A stretch of 64,000 bases of DNA from Neomesorhizobium albiziae (GTDB taxonomy: Bacteria; Pseudomonadota; Alphaproteobacteria; Rhizobiales; Rhizobiaceae). Both the position numbers and the translations under genes were made by a program. Location: the NCBI RefSeq assembly GCF_900114255.1, contig NZ_FOSL01000005.1:248001-312000 (forward strand), read 5' to 3'. Of the stretch, positions 10,038-18,351 are shown one piece after another. How positions within the stretch are numbered: position 1 is the first letter of the stretch; each line of letters starts with the position of its first letter. The notes under the pieces are model-generated. The model worked only from the letters and a program-made list of their open reading frames with translations, did no database searches and was not told the DNA's origin.

Positions 10038-10822
10038 GATCTTTCAGGGTCGCTTCGAGCGGGAGGGCGTTCGAAAACGAGGTCTGCTCCTTTTGGTGTA
10101 CGACGAAACAAAACCCCCTTGATCACATAGCCGGCGAGGCTGCCGAACTTAGCGAAACTGGGGCCGGGAAGGAAGCCGGCGAACAGCCGCCCGAACTTCC
10201 AGGTGGCCCATGCCGTCTTGAGGCGTCGGCGCAGGCGATTACCTTTGAGGGTCTTTTCATAGAGCTGCGGGTGGACCGCGATTTGCAGCCCACGAACCCG
10301 ATAGCGGCGCAGTTTGGCAATCTCGTCGGCAATGGCGAATTCATAGCCCTCGATATCGATCTTGACGAAGACCTCCGAACCTTCGGTCTGGCGCATGATT
10401 TCGTCGATGCTGATACCGCGCACCGTGGCGCATTCGCCGTCGCCGATGTCGAGCACGCTGGTTTCGGAACTGCCGAAACCCTCCACCGCGTTTATGGCGA
10501 CGCTACAGTCGCAGGCGAGCGCCCCGTCAAGTATCGTAACGTTGGGCGCGGTACCGGAGATCGCTTTCAGGATGCCCACGCATTTCGGATCCGGCTCCAC
10601 CGCAATCACGGATTTCGCAAGTTGCGCCGACCACATCGGCGTGACGCCTATCCAGGCGCCGATATCGATGCACACGGTGTTGCGATCAAGATTGCGTGAA
10701 AGAGTTTCGAAGGTTCGCGCTTCCCAGGCTCCGCTGGAGAGCTTGCGATAGAATTTCTGGTACTCAGGCAGGTTCGCCAGCCTGACGGTGTGGCCGGCAT
10801 AGCTGACATCGACGGTCTTCAT
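10034..10822 (-). CDS. FkbM-family SAM-dependent methyltransferase
   Basis: Putative O-methyltransferase of the FkbM type, 262 aa, a family common in polysaccharide and natural-product loci. The SAM-binding Rossmann motif is VCIDIGAWIGVTPMWSA, followed by the acidic ribose-binding VIAVEPDP and the characteristic FkbM motif VFVKIDIEGYEF. I prefer ATG 10820-10822 (MKTVDVSYAG); an in-frame TTG at 10840 would add six residues. First gene of the operon with the cyclase and the lyase-like protein. The acceptor is unknown; a sugar hydroxyl is a reasonable guess given the glycosyltransferases nearby. Confidence 0.85.
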   Translation of the reverse strand: MKTVDVSYAGHTVRLANLPEYQKFYRKLSSGAWEARTFETLSRNLDRNTVCIDIGAWIGVTPMWSAQLAKSVIAVEPDPKCVGILKAISGTAPNVTILDGALACDCSVAINAVEGFGSSETSVLDIGDGECATVRGISIDEIMRQTEGSEVFVKIDIEGYEFAIADEIAKLRRYRVRGLQIAVHPQLYEKTLKGNRLRRRLKTAWATWKFGRLFAGFLPGPSFAKFGSLAGYVIKGVLFRRTPKGADLVFERPPARSDPERS

Positions 10823-11046
10823 GGGTTGGGCTTTGGGCAATTAATGACCTGTGAAGTTTGGAACGACCATGAACTCGCTACTGGAATTCCGAAATTCGAT
10901 TGAACGCCCGAAGCAAGGCGCCAAGCGCCTGCTTTTTCTCGCAAAAAGGGTGGCACGCCACAACGGCGAATCCCGAATGCCAACCGTCACAGAGCACATA
11001 TGGTGTCGTTGGGGCGCCTGCAAGAAGATGCTGCGCCCGGCTGGGT

Positions 11047-12213
11047 TCAGGCTGCAGCCTTGGCCTTGGCCTTCATCTTCGCCGCCGCCATCGCATAGCC
11101 GCCAGCCGCGCCGTCGACGAAATGCACGTGGTCACGCTGCATGGGCGAGGCAACGATGCAGGTCATCAGCGCAGAATCCTGGCGGTGTACGCCAAAGGTG
11201 CACACTCCCGCCTGCTCGGCCTGCATCAGGCGTGCCTCGATCTTTTCGACGGTTGCCGGCCCGACATCGATGGTCATTTTCAGCCCATCGTCGAACTTCC
11301 TGAAATCCGAGTTTTCGGCGACGTCGCGTTTGTATTGTTTGGGGTCGAAGCGCCCGATCGTCCAGCCGAATTTGTCGGTGATCTTCGTGAGAGCCATTTG
11401 CCCCAGGATAAAGAGCCGCGGCCATATCCGGTGTCCTTTGGGCGCAATGGCGCGGACTTCGGCGTCGAGCCCGCGTGGCGGGAAGCTGTAGTCGGGTCCG
11501 TCGCGCGGCACCGGGTGGCCGGCGCGTTCTTCTTCACCAGCGAGCGCGACGACGTCTGCGACCACCTGCCTGAATGCAGCGATGTTGTTGGAGCCGGACG
11601 ATACGGCGATGATCGAAACGATTTCCCCGTGCCGTGCTTCGATAGGGTTCCAGCGGCAGGAAAGCCCGGTCAGATCCGGCCTTGTTCCGGCGGGAGCGGG
11701 GTCGATCCCGTAGCGGCCGGCTTTCATTTCGGCTTCTGCCCAGCTTGAGCCGCCGCCGGCGAACATTGCGTAGGAGACCTCTTCCGAGGCCTGGAACCGG
11801 GCAACGCGCACATCGAGCCCTTTGGCGCGGATGTCCGCCATCGGCACGATCGCCGCACGCATTGTCAGCCCGAGTTCTTCGGCAACCCATGCCTGAACCG
11901 CCGCCAGAGCCTCGCGCGTCCTTTCACGCAATCCGTCGGGAAAGGCGACAAGTGCCCCGTCGCCGCCGAATACGAACGGAAGGTCGCGCCGATCCAGCGT
12001 GTTGAGGAGGGCTGAGATTACGCTGGCGCCGGCCATGTTCACGGTTTTGTATCGGCCGGCTTCGATCGCCTTCGTGGAACCGACGATATCAGCGGTCGCC
12101 AATTGCCAGTTGTCCGGCAAAGGCCGGTAATTCGCCGCGTCCGTCACGCCCTCAAATTGCGTGAAGATCGGCACGGCATCAAAAAATGTATCCCTGTCGG
12201 CGATTTTATCCAT
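11047..12213 (-). CDS. DUF3095 family protein with cyclase-like motifs
   Basis: A 388-aa cytoplasmic protein matching the DUF3095 pattern, whose biochemical role I do not know. The N-terminal part contains ATADIVGSTKA (about D42) and FVFGGDGALVAFP (about D85). These closely mimic the two metal-binding segments of class III nucleotidyl cyclases (xDxxGST and GGDGxxxxF), about 43 residues apart as in true cyclases. A further conserved-looking segment is KQYKRDVAENSDFRKFDDGLKM near residues 290-310. The C-terminus is alanine/lysine-rich. It is monocistronic, divergent from the GT4 gene (93 bp between starts), and 224 bp upstream of the FkbM start. Whether it makes a nucleotide is unknown. Confidence 0.8.
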   Translation of the reverse strand: MDKIADRDTFFDAVPIFTQFEGVTDAANYRPLPDNWQLATADIVGSTKAIEAGRYKTVNMAGASVISALLNTLDRRDLPFVFGGDGALVAFPDGLRERTREALAAVQAWVAEELGLTMRAAIVPMADIRAKGLDVRVARFQASEEVSYAMFAGGGSSWAEAEMKAGRYGIDPAPAGTRPDLTGLSCRWNPIEARHGEIVSIIAVSSGSNNIAAFRQVVADVVALAGEEERAGHPVPRDGPDYSFPPRGLDAEVRAIAPKGHRIWPRLFILGQMALTKITDKFGWTIGRFDPKQYKRDVAENSDFRKFDDGLKMTIDVGPATVEKIEARLMQAEQAGVCTFGVHRQDSALMTCIVASPMQRDHVHFVDGAAGGYAMAAAKMKAKAKAAA

Positions 12214-12306
12214 TGCTTACAACTAGCACATTTCCGTTTTCCGGTGACCATTCGAAGCAGACACGAAATTGACTCGCCCGGAATTTCAGACGATAGGCTC
12301 GCGCCG

Positions 12307-13395
12307 ATGCGAATTGCCTTTTACGCGCCAATGAAATCGCCAAATCATCCGGTTCCGTCGGGCGACCGCCTGATGGCACGGCTGCTGATCAAGGCGCTTG
12401 AACATGCCGGCCATGAGGTGACCGTAGCGTCCGAACTGCGTAGTTTCGCCTCCAAACCGCAGGCCGAGCACTATGCAGCCGTGCTGGAAGGAGCCGACGG
12501 TGAAATATCGAGGCTGTCGACGCTGTGGGCTTCGAAGGGCAAGCCCGATCTCTGGTTCTGCTATCACCCTTATTACAAGGCGCCCGATCTGATCGGGCCG
12601 AAACTGGCGTCCGCTTTTGAGATCCCATACGTGACAGCCGAAGCATCTTATTCCACGCGGCGCAATATCGGTGTCTGGGTCGAGACGCAGGCATCGGTCG
12701 AAGAGGCCGTGAAGATCGCCGCACTCAACATCTGCTTTACGCACAGGGACCGTGACGGCCTGGCAGAGGTCGTGCCCGATGCGACATTCGCCATGCTGCC
12801 ACCTTTCATCGACACGTCGGTCTTCGCGGCGTCGCCGCATTCCGGATCGACGGGGCTAGTTGCGGTGGCGATGATGCGCCCAGGCGACAAGCTTGACAGC
12901 TACAGGATGTTGGCGCGTGCGCTTGAACGAATTCCGGAGGTTCCGTGGACGCTTGCAATAGTCGGGGATGGGCCTTGCCGCGCGGAAGTCGAAGCGGCAT
13001 TCGCCGCGTTGCCGGCCGGTCGTATCGAATGGCTCGGCAAGAAGGAGCCCGACGAGGTTCCGGAATTGTTGAGCAAAGCGGGCATCTATGTGTGGCCGGG
13101 GTGTGGGGAAGCTTACGGATTGGCCTATCTTGAGGCCCAGGCGGCCGGTCTGCCTGTCGTGGCGCAGAATACCGCCGGCGTGCCCGAAGTCGTGCAGAGT
13201 GGCAAAACGGGAATTCTGACGCCTCCCGGTGATGTGAATGCTTTTGCCGGCGCAATTGCTGGGCTGCTGAGCGACGCTGGTAAAAGGCGGGCGATGGGGC
13301 AGGCGGCTCGCAACTTCGTCATGCTGGAGCGCTCGCTCGATGCGGCGGCGGCTCGGCTCGGCACGATGCTTCCGGCCGGGGCGGTTGTCCGATGA
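12307..13395 (+). CDS. GT4-type glycosyltransferase
   Basis: Retaining, GT-B fold glycosyltransferase, 362 aa, transferring a sugar from a nucleotide donor during glycan assembly at the inner membrane. The start MRIAFYAPMKSPNHP carries the N-terminal beta1/glycine-rich acceptor loop (VPSGDRLMARLL). The C-terminal donor domain has VGDGPCRAEVE and the EX7E motif in GEAYGLAYLEAQAAG followed by PVVAQNTAGVPEVV. ATG 12307 is chosen because the upstream frame to 12103 runs antisense through DUF3095. The stop overlaps the deacetylase start (ATGA, 13392-13395). Confidence 0.9.
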   Translation: MRIAFYAPMKSPNHPVPSGDRLMARLLIKALEHAGHEVTVASELRSFASKPQAEHYAAVLEGADGEISRLSTLWASKGKPDLWFCYHPYYKAPDLIGPKLASAFEIPYVTAEASYSTRRNIGVWVETQASVEEAVKIAALNICFTHRDRDGLAEVVPDATFAMLPPFIDTSVFAASPHSGSTGLVAVAMMRPGDKLDSYRMLARALERIPEVPWTLAIVGDGPCRAEVEAAFAALPAGRIEWLGKKEPDEVPELLSKAGIYVWPGCGEAYGLAYLEAQAAGLPVVAQNTAGVPEVVQSGKTGILTPPGDVNAFAGAIAGLLSDAGKRRAMGQAARNFVMLERSLDAAAARLGTMLPAGAVVR

Positions 13396-14144
13396 GCGAG
13401 AGCCAAATCTGGCAGCCGCTGTTGTATGAACTCGCGCGTTGGGAACGGGCGGGACGCAAGGCGGATTTCTGGCTGCGCGACGACGACGCGGTAGAGCCAA
13501 CCACAGCGCTCGACCGCCTGCTCGCCCTCACCGAAAAATACGGCGTGCCGGCTACGCTGGCGGTAATTCCGGCGTTCACCGGCGCAGACCTTGTTGAGCG
13601 GCTCGCCGACGCGCCGCACGTGACTGTCGCCGTTCATGGCTGGTCGCATGAGAACCATGCCGCAGCCGGTGAGAAAAAGCAGGAGCTCGGGCGGCATCGC
13701 GACCGGGATATCGTGCTCGACGAGTTGAGCCAAGGGTTGGCTCATATGGGGCGTTTGCATGGGCCGCGCTTGGTGCCATTGTTGGTTGCGCCATGGAACC
13801 GCATCGACTCCGCTCTGATAGCTGGCCTCGTGCCGATCGGTTTTGAAGCACTCTCGGTTTTTGGGGCCTCAAAACCGGCAGCCCTGCAGATGGTCAACAG
13901 CAATGTCGATCTGATGGATTGGCATGGCACGGGCGGTTGCCGCGATCATGGAGCGCTGGTCGGCGACATCGTTGCCCAGCTTTCCCGGTCTCTCGATGGT
14001 GGCGATGCAGTGGGGATACTCACCCATCACCTGGTGCACGACGAGGCGGCGTGGCTGTTTCTAGCGCGCCTTTTCGAGATAACCGTAGGTCATTCGTCCT
14101 GCCGATGGCGCGGGGTGCGCGAATTGATCGCGAGAACGCGCTGA
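13392..14144 (+). CDS. NodB-like polysaccharide deacetylase
   Basis: A 250-aa carbohydrate esterase 4-like protein that probably removes N- or O-acetyl groups from a glycan or glycan intermediate. Motif 1 is FWLRDDDAVEP (catalytic-base/metal aspartates), motif 2 is VAVHGWSHENHAAAGEKK (the HxxxH-type metal ligands), and motif 3 is LLVAPWNRID. No signal peptide or membrane anchor is evident, unlike most secreted CE4 enzymes, so it may act in the cytoplasm. Its start overlaps the GT4 stop by 4 bp, forming a two-gene operon. Its stop (14144) abuts the stop of the opposing MBL-fold gene (14145). Confidence 0.82.
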   Translation: MSESQIWQPLLYELARWERAGRKADFWLRDDDAVEPTTALDRLLALTEKYGVPATLAVIPAFTGADLVERLADAPHVTVAVHGWSHENHAAAGEKKQELGRHRDRDIVLDELSQGLAHMGRLHGPRLVPLLVAPWNRIDSALIAGLVPIGFEALSVFGASKPAALQMVNSNVDLMDWHGTGGCRDHGALVGDIVAQLSRSLDGGDAVGILTHHLVHDEAAWLFLARLFEITVGHSSCRWRGVRELIARTR

Positions 14145-15008
14145 TCAGCGCTTGCGCGCTGCATGAGGCTGGATATCCAGCGTCTGGCCGTCGCGGGCGG
14201 CAAAACTGCCGGCGAAGGCCCGGATAGCCTGCTGCTCGATCGCCTCGATCTGAGCGTCGGTGCGGGCAGGGTCGTGGTGAAACAGCGCAAGCTGCCGTGC
14301 GTTTGCCGCCTCGCAAAGCTTGATGCCCTGCTGCCAGGTCGAGTGCCCGTAACCACGGTATTTCTTCATTTCTTCTTCGGTGTAGGTGCAGTCGTATATG
14401 ACCAGATCAGCATTTTCGATCAGCCCGAGAATTGCTGTGTCGAGCGTGCCGGGCACATGTTCGGTGTCGGTGATCACCGCCACTGCCCGTCCGCCCCATT
14501 CGATCCGATAACCTATGCAGCCGCCGGGATGGTTGAGGCTGGCGGTTTTGATGACGACACCCTCACGCGGACGAAGCACGTCGCCCGAGACAAAATCAAC
14601 CGTATCGAGGTTGGCCTTGCAGATTTCCAGCTTCACCGGAAACCATGGCGGCCGCATGAACTCGCTGGCCATCTCGCGCGTCGTCATCCGCCCGGCGAGA
14701 TGTCCCGACCAGAGTCGGACCTGTGTTTTCGGATCGTAGAATGGGTGGAAGAACGGCAGCCCGAGGATGTGGTCGTAATGGCAGTGGGTGAAGAACACGT
14801 CGAAATCTTTTATTCCCGCCGCCTTCAGCGCGTCGCCGGCAGGGCGTATGCCGGAGCCCGCATCGAAGAACAAGGTGTGCGGTCCGCAGCGCAGCTCGAT
14901 GCAGGCGGTGTTGCCGCCGTAGCGAATGAATTGCGGGCCGGACACCGGCACGCTGCCACGTACTCCCCAGAAGCGGACCCGGAATAGATCTTCGTCCATC
15001 ATGTCCAT
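14145..15008 (-). CDS. MBL-fold metallo-hydrolase, phosphodiesterase-like
   Basis: A 287-aa metallo-beta-lactamase-fold protein. It opens with VRFWGVRGSVPVSGP and YGGNTACIEL, typical of the Lactamase_B_2/PhnP-like branch, then the dinuclear metal motif FFTHCHYDHILGLPFF (HxHxDH), a further ligand at LNHPGG, ITDTEHVPG with the bridging Asp, and a final His in ALFHHDP. Members of this branch include phosphodiesterases; a cyclic-nucleotide substrate is conceivable here because the preceding gene encodes a cNMP-binding protein, but that is inference from context. It starts 115 bp downstream of the cNMP-binding gene and may be in the same operon. ATGs at 15008, 15002 and 14999 are all possible starts. 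Confidence 0.85.
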   Translation of the reverse strand: MDMMDEDLFRVRFWGVRGSVPVSGPQFIRYGGNTACIELRCGPHTLFFDAGSGIRPAGDALKAAGIKDFDVFFTHCHYDHILGLPFFHPFYDPKTQVRLWSGHLAGRMTTREMASEFMRPPWFPVKLEICKANLDTVDFVSGDVLRPREGVVIKTASLNHPGGCIGYRIEWGGRAVAVITDTEHVPGTLDTAILGLIENADLVIYDCTYTEEEMKKYRGYGHSTWQQGIKLCEAANARQLALFHHDPARTDAQIEAIEQQAIRAFAGSFAARDGQTLDIQPHAARKR

Positions 15009-15123
15009 CTGCGGCGATCCCCAACAGCCACTATCGCAGCCATCCTGCCGCGACTAGACGAGACACGTATTTGACGCGTTTTTCAACCATCTAGGAATCG
15101 ACGCAGCGGTAACCCTACTGAGC

Positions 15124-15579
15124 TCAGTGCTTGCTGTTGCGCGCATCAGCCAGTTCGGCGGTGGTGTGGCTCAGCCTGTCGGCCAACACGCGGACGATCT
15201 CGATGGTCATTTCCGGAAACTCCTTCAGCAGCCGCAGGAAATGATCTTTGCGGATGCGCAAAGCCTCGAGCTGACCCGCCGCCCGCACCGTCGCGGTGCG
15301 GGAAACATCGCACAGGATGGCGATCTCGCCGACAATGGAATTGGGTTCGAGTTCGGCGACCTTGATCTGGCCGGTCTCGGAATCGACCAGAATATCGGCG
15401 GTTCCGGATAGTATGACATAGGCTGCGTCGCCCTCGTCGCCCTGGTTGAAGAGGATCTGGCCGGGGCTGTAGCTGACGCGATCCGATGTGAAGGCAAGCA
15501 GCTTGAGCTTGGCCGGCTCCACGCCTGAGAACAGCGGAACCCGCCGGAGCATTCCCACTTCGTCCTTGAGAAGCATCAT
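15124..15579 (-). CDS. Stand-alone cyclic nucleotide-binding domain protein
   Basis: A roughly 151-aa single-domain CNB protein of the Crp/PKA-R type with no helix-turn-helix C-terminus, so it is not a DNA-binding Crp. Visible elements are the beta-roll (SPGQILFNQGDEGDAAYVILSG) and an intact phosphate-binding cassette, VGEIAILCDVSRTATV, with the ribose-binding Glu (about E85) and phosphate-binding Arg (about R94). The C-terminal helix ends ELADARNSKH. I chose ATG 15579 (MMLLKDEVG); an in-frame ATG at 15597 adds six residues. It lies 36 bp after the degenerate ABC exporter on the same strand. It probably acts as a cAMP/cGMP sensor for that partner or for the MBL protein; this is inference. Confidence 0.88.
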   Translation of the reverse strand: MMLLKDEVGMLRRVPLFSGVEPAKLKLLAFTSDRVSYSPGQILFNQGDEGDAAYVILSGTADILVDSETGQIKVAELEPNSIVGEIAILCDVSRTATVRAAGQLEALRIRKDHFLRLLKEFPEMTIEIVRVLADRLSHTTAELADARNSKH

Positions 15580-15615
15580 CGCACAACCTCGCCCCAAGCC
15601 CCATTTAAGGGAATA

Positions 15616-18351
15616 CTATGACAGTAACCCCTTAAAGATACCGTTTCTTTCTAAAAGTGTCTCGTGTGTTCCGTCTTCGACCAGTTCGCCCGAATTGAAG
15701 ACGACGACGCGGTCGAAAAGTTTCGCCATCGCCGGATTGGTCAGCACCCAGATGATCGCCGGAGAGCGGTCGCCACGTTTCGCTTCCTCCAGCACATTGC
15801 GCAGGATCTGATCCTGCAAACGTTGGTCGAGAGCCGATAGCGGCCGGTTGAAGATGAGGAAGTCCGCGCGTTTCAGCAGGGCGCGCGCAACGTCCAGTTT
15901 CTGGCGCTGCGCGCCAGTGAGGCGCCTGCCGCCGACGCCGACGTTGAAGCCGAGGCCGACATCGAGCACGTCGTCGTAAAGACCAAGCTCGTCGAGGATC
16001 TCGTTGACGATCGCCCGGATGCGTTCGGGGCCGTCCGGATGGTTGTGGCCGATCCTGCCGAACAGAACATTGTCCATGACGGTGGCCGCGGCGGTGTAGC
16101 GCATCGGATCGTAAGGTTCGATGGCGCCCTGCAAATCTTCCGGCAGGTTCTCGTAGAAGCTTTCGCGAGCAGTGACGATTTTTTCCATCAGGTCGTCGCT
16201 GAGCAGGCCGAAGCGATGCCGCGGCTCGATATAAGCGAAGCTCAAGGTGGTCATCGACGCGCGGTCCGCTTCCGACACCGTGTCGTAGGGCTTGCCCTTC
16301 AGCTTTTGCAGGAGCGATTGATAGGCCGGTATTTCTTCTGCGGTCATGAAGGCGAGCTGCTGGAAGAAAGGATGGTCGGGCGGCAGGTCGCTGAACAGCT
16401 CGATGGCTTGCTCGGCGATTTCAAGTCCCATGCCGTAGAGCACCTGATCCAACCCTTGGTCCCTGAGCACCGATGCGAAATAAGGGTTCGTTGCCAGTGC
16501 CTTGTCCGCAAGTGCTGGACCGGTCGCCGCGCCAAACAGCAGGTTTTCGCCGATGGTCGCTTCCCTGTTGTAGGCGCCGGGTTCGAAGGAGACCACCAGT
16601 CCGGTGAGGCCCTTCTCCTCAAGCCGGTTGCGCAATGCTTCGCGAAGCTCGACGATGCGGTCGACGAGCTGCTGGTGGCGTTGCAGGTCGGCGGATGTGC
16701 GCAGGCCGAGATCCAGGATATCGCGCGACAGCACCACGGCGTCGAGTATGTGGCGAATGACGCCGAACAGGTCGTTCGGACCGGTGGCGCCTGCCGCGGC
16801 GTAGTCGACCCAGTCGCTGTTCAGATCATAGTCTGGATTGCCGGCCTTGCGCGCTTCGTCGATTTCCCAGTTGCGCTGCTTTGCCCTTTCGCCTTCGTAG
16901 GATACCGCCGTTAGGGGCACGTGCTTCAGACCGTAGAGCAGGTTGTCGCGGAGGCTTCCCTGCGAAAGGTATGTATCGGACGAGGCATAGGATATCCGCC
17001 GCCCGGTCACGGCCTCGGGCATTTCGAGCAAGTCGGCGTCGCCGATCGTGATCTTTCCGTTCTCCGGCCAGTTCAGTCTGGAAAACGCTTCGGCGAGTGC
17101 CTCGCCACCGCCGTTCGCGGTTGTAACGATCGCCACGGTCTCGCCGCACTTGACCTGGAAGGACACGCGCTCGAGCAATGTCGCGCCACTGTCGTCGACT
17201 ATCGACAGGTTCACCGCGGACAGTGGGCCGGTCAACGGGCCGACCGGCTCCAGGTTGATGGCCTGGACCTTGGGGTCGACGAGCCGATCGATGCTGAACT
17301 GCTCCACGACCTGAGCGTATTTAACCTGCACGTCCTGGCGCGCCTGATCCCAGTCGATCAGTTCTTTCATCGGTCCAGGCAGGTCTTTGTACGCTGCGAT
17401 CACCGCGACCAGCTGCCCGACATCAAGGCGTCCGCGCAGGGCCAGATAGCCGCCGATGAGGTAGAACAGAAACGGCGTCACCTGGGCGAGGAAGTTGTTG
17501 ATGAACTTTACCAGGAACTTCCACTGGTAGAGATCGTAGCGGATTTTGAAGATGCGGCCGAGGCGCGAAGCGATGTCGGCGCGCTCGTAGTTCGACGTGT
17601 CGTGGACGTGAATCGTGCCAATGCCGTCGACGATTTCACCCACCCGGCCGGACAGTTCACGCGCCGTAAGCTGCCTTTCGCGGCCAAGACGGATCAGCCG
17701 CCTGCGCATCCGCGGGATGAGGACGAGCTGAACCCCGACGATCGCCGCCGCAATGAGACCGAGCCAGAAATTCTGGATGATGATGAACACCAGAGCCGTC
17801 AGGGCCTGACCACCGAGCAAAGCCGGCTGCACGAAAGCATCGCCGATGAAGCCGCCCAGCGGTTCCACCTCGTCCTTCACCATGGTTGCGACTTCAGCGG
17901 ATTTCACGCGCCTGAACTGAAAAGGCGGAAAGCGCAGAACGCGGTCGACCAGCTCGAAGCGGATACGCCGCAACATGCGTTCGCCGAGACGGCCCTTGTA
18001 GGTGTTGATGTAGAATTTGAAGAGACCGTTGATGACGACCAGCAGCAGGAAGACCAGGCTCAGCGCGAATAGTGTTTGTTCCCGCTCAAGCTGGAATCCC
18101 GAAAACAGCTGAACGTGTCCGATGAACGGTAGGTTGAAACCAAGCTCCATGAAGGTCTTGGTGGCGCCGGGCGACTCGAAGCCGTCTCCCTGTATCGGCC
18201 CGTTGACGATCAGCTTGGGCAGATCGAAGGACATGAAATAGGGGATCATCGACAGCCCGACGATCATCAGAATCCAGAGCTGGTGTTTCCAGGTGTGGGT
18301 CCAGATATAGCGGGCGAGACTTGCTTCCATGAGCGGCGGCGAACCAATCAA
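15616..18351 (-). CDS. ABC exporter-like protein with degenerate, expanded ATPase domain
   Basis: A 911-aa inner-membrane protein, against about 580-650 aa for ordinary half-exporters. Residues 1-340 are an ABC type 1 transmembrane domain with helices near 25-45, 92-112, 185-212 and 285-305. The ATPase domain (about 380-911) lacks nearly all catalytic residues: Walker A reads TTANGGGEA (no Lys/Ser), Walker B FLIFNRPLSALD (no Asp/Glu pair), and the switch His aligns with Asn in WVLTNPAMAK. The signature (LTGAQRQKLDVARAL) and D-loop (SALD) remain. About 300 extra residues carry three versions of the post-Q-loop motif: SLRDNLLYG (466-474), TIGENLLFG (599-607) and TVMDNVLFG (757-765). ATG 18351 overlaps the upstream stop; MEASLARYIW (18330) is an alternative start. 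Confidence 0.88.
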   Translation of the reverse strand: MIGSPPLMEASLARYIWTHTWKHQLWILMIVGLSMIPYFMSFDLPKLIVNGPIQGDGFESPGATKTFMELGFNLPFIGHVQLFSGFQLEREQTLFALSLVFLLLVVINGLFKFYINTYKGRLGERMLRRIRFELVDRVLRFPPFQFRRVKSAEVATMVKDEVEPLGGFIGDAFVQPALLGGQALTALVFIIIQNFWLGLIAAAIVGVQLVLIPRMRRRLIRLGRERQLTARELSGRVGEIVDGIGTIHVHDTSNYERADIASRLGRIFKIRYDLYQWKFLVKFINNFLAQVTPFLFYLIGGYLALRGRLDVGQLVAVIAAYKDLPGPMKELIDWDQARQDVQVKYAQVVEQFSIDRLVDPKVQAINLEPVGPLTGPLSAVNLSIVDDSGATLLERVSFQVKCGETVAIVTTANGGGEALAEAFSRLNWPENGKITIGDADLLEMPEAVTGRRISYASSDTYLSQGSLRDNLLYGLKHVPLTAVSYEGERAKQRNWEIDEARKAGNPDYDLNSDWVDYAAAGATGPNDLFGVIRHILDAVVLSRDILDLGLRTSADLQRHQQLVDRIVELREALRNRLEEKGLTGLVVSFEPGAYNREATIGENLLFGAATGPALADKALATNPYFASVLRDQGLDQVLYGMGLEIAEQAIELFSDLPPDHPFFQQLAFMTAEEIPAYQSLLQKLKGKPYDTVSEADRASMTTLSFAYIEPRHRFGLLSDDLMEKIVTARESFYENLPEDLQGAIEPYDPMRYTAAATVMDNVLFGRIGHNHPDGPERIRAIVNEILDELGLYDDVLDVGLGFNVGVGGRRLTGAQRQKLDVARALLKRADFLIFNRPLSALDQRLQDQILRNVLEEAKRGDRSPAIIWVLTNPAMAKLFDRVVVFNSGELVEDGTHETLLERNGIFKGLLS

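Noticed and set aside
15616-18351. Frameshift or pseudogene explanation for the missing Walker residues
   Set aside because: The frame is intact over 911 codons, the signature, D-loop and membrane domain are preserved, and the losses affect three separate motifs.
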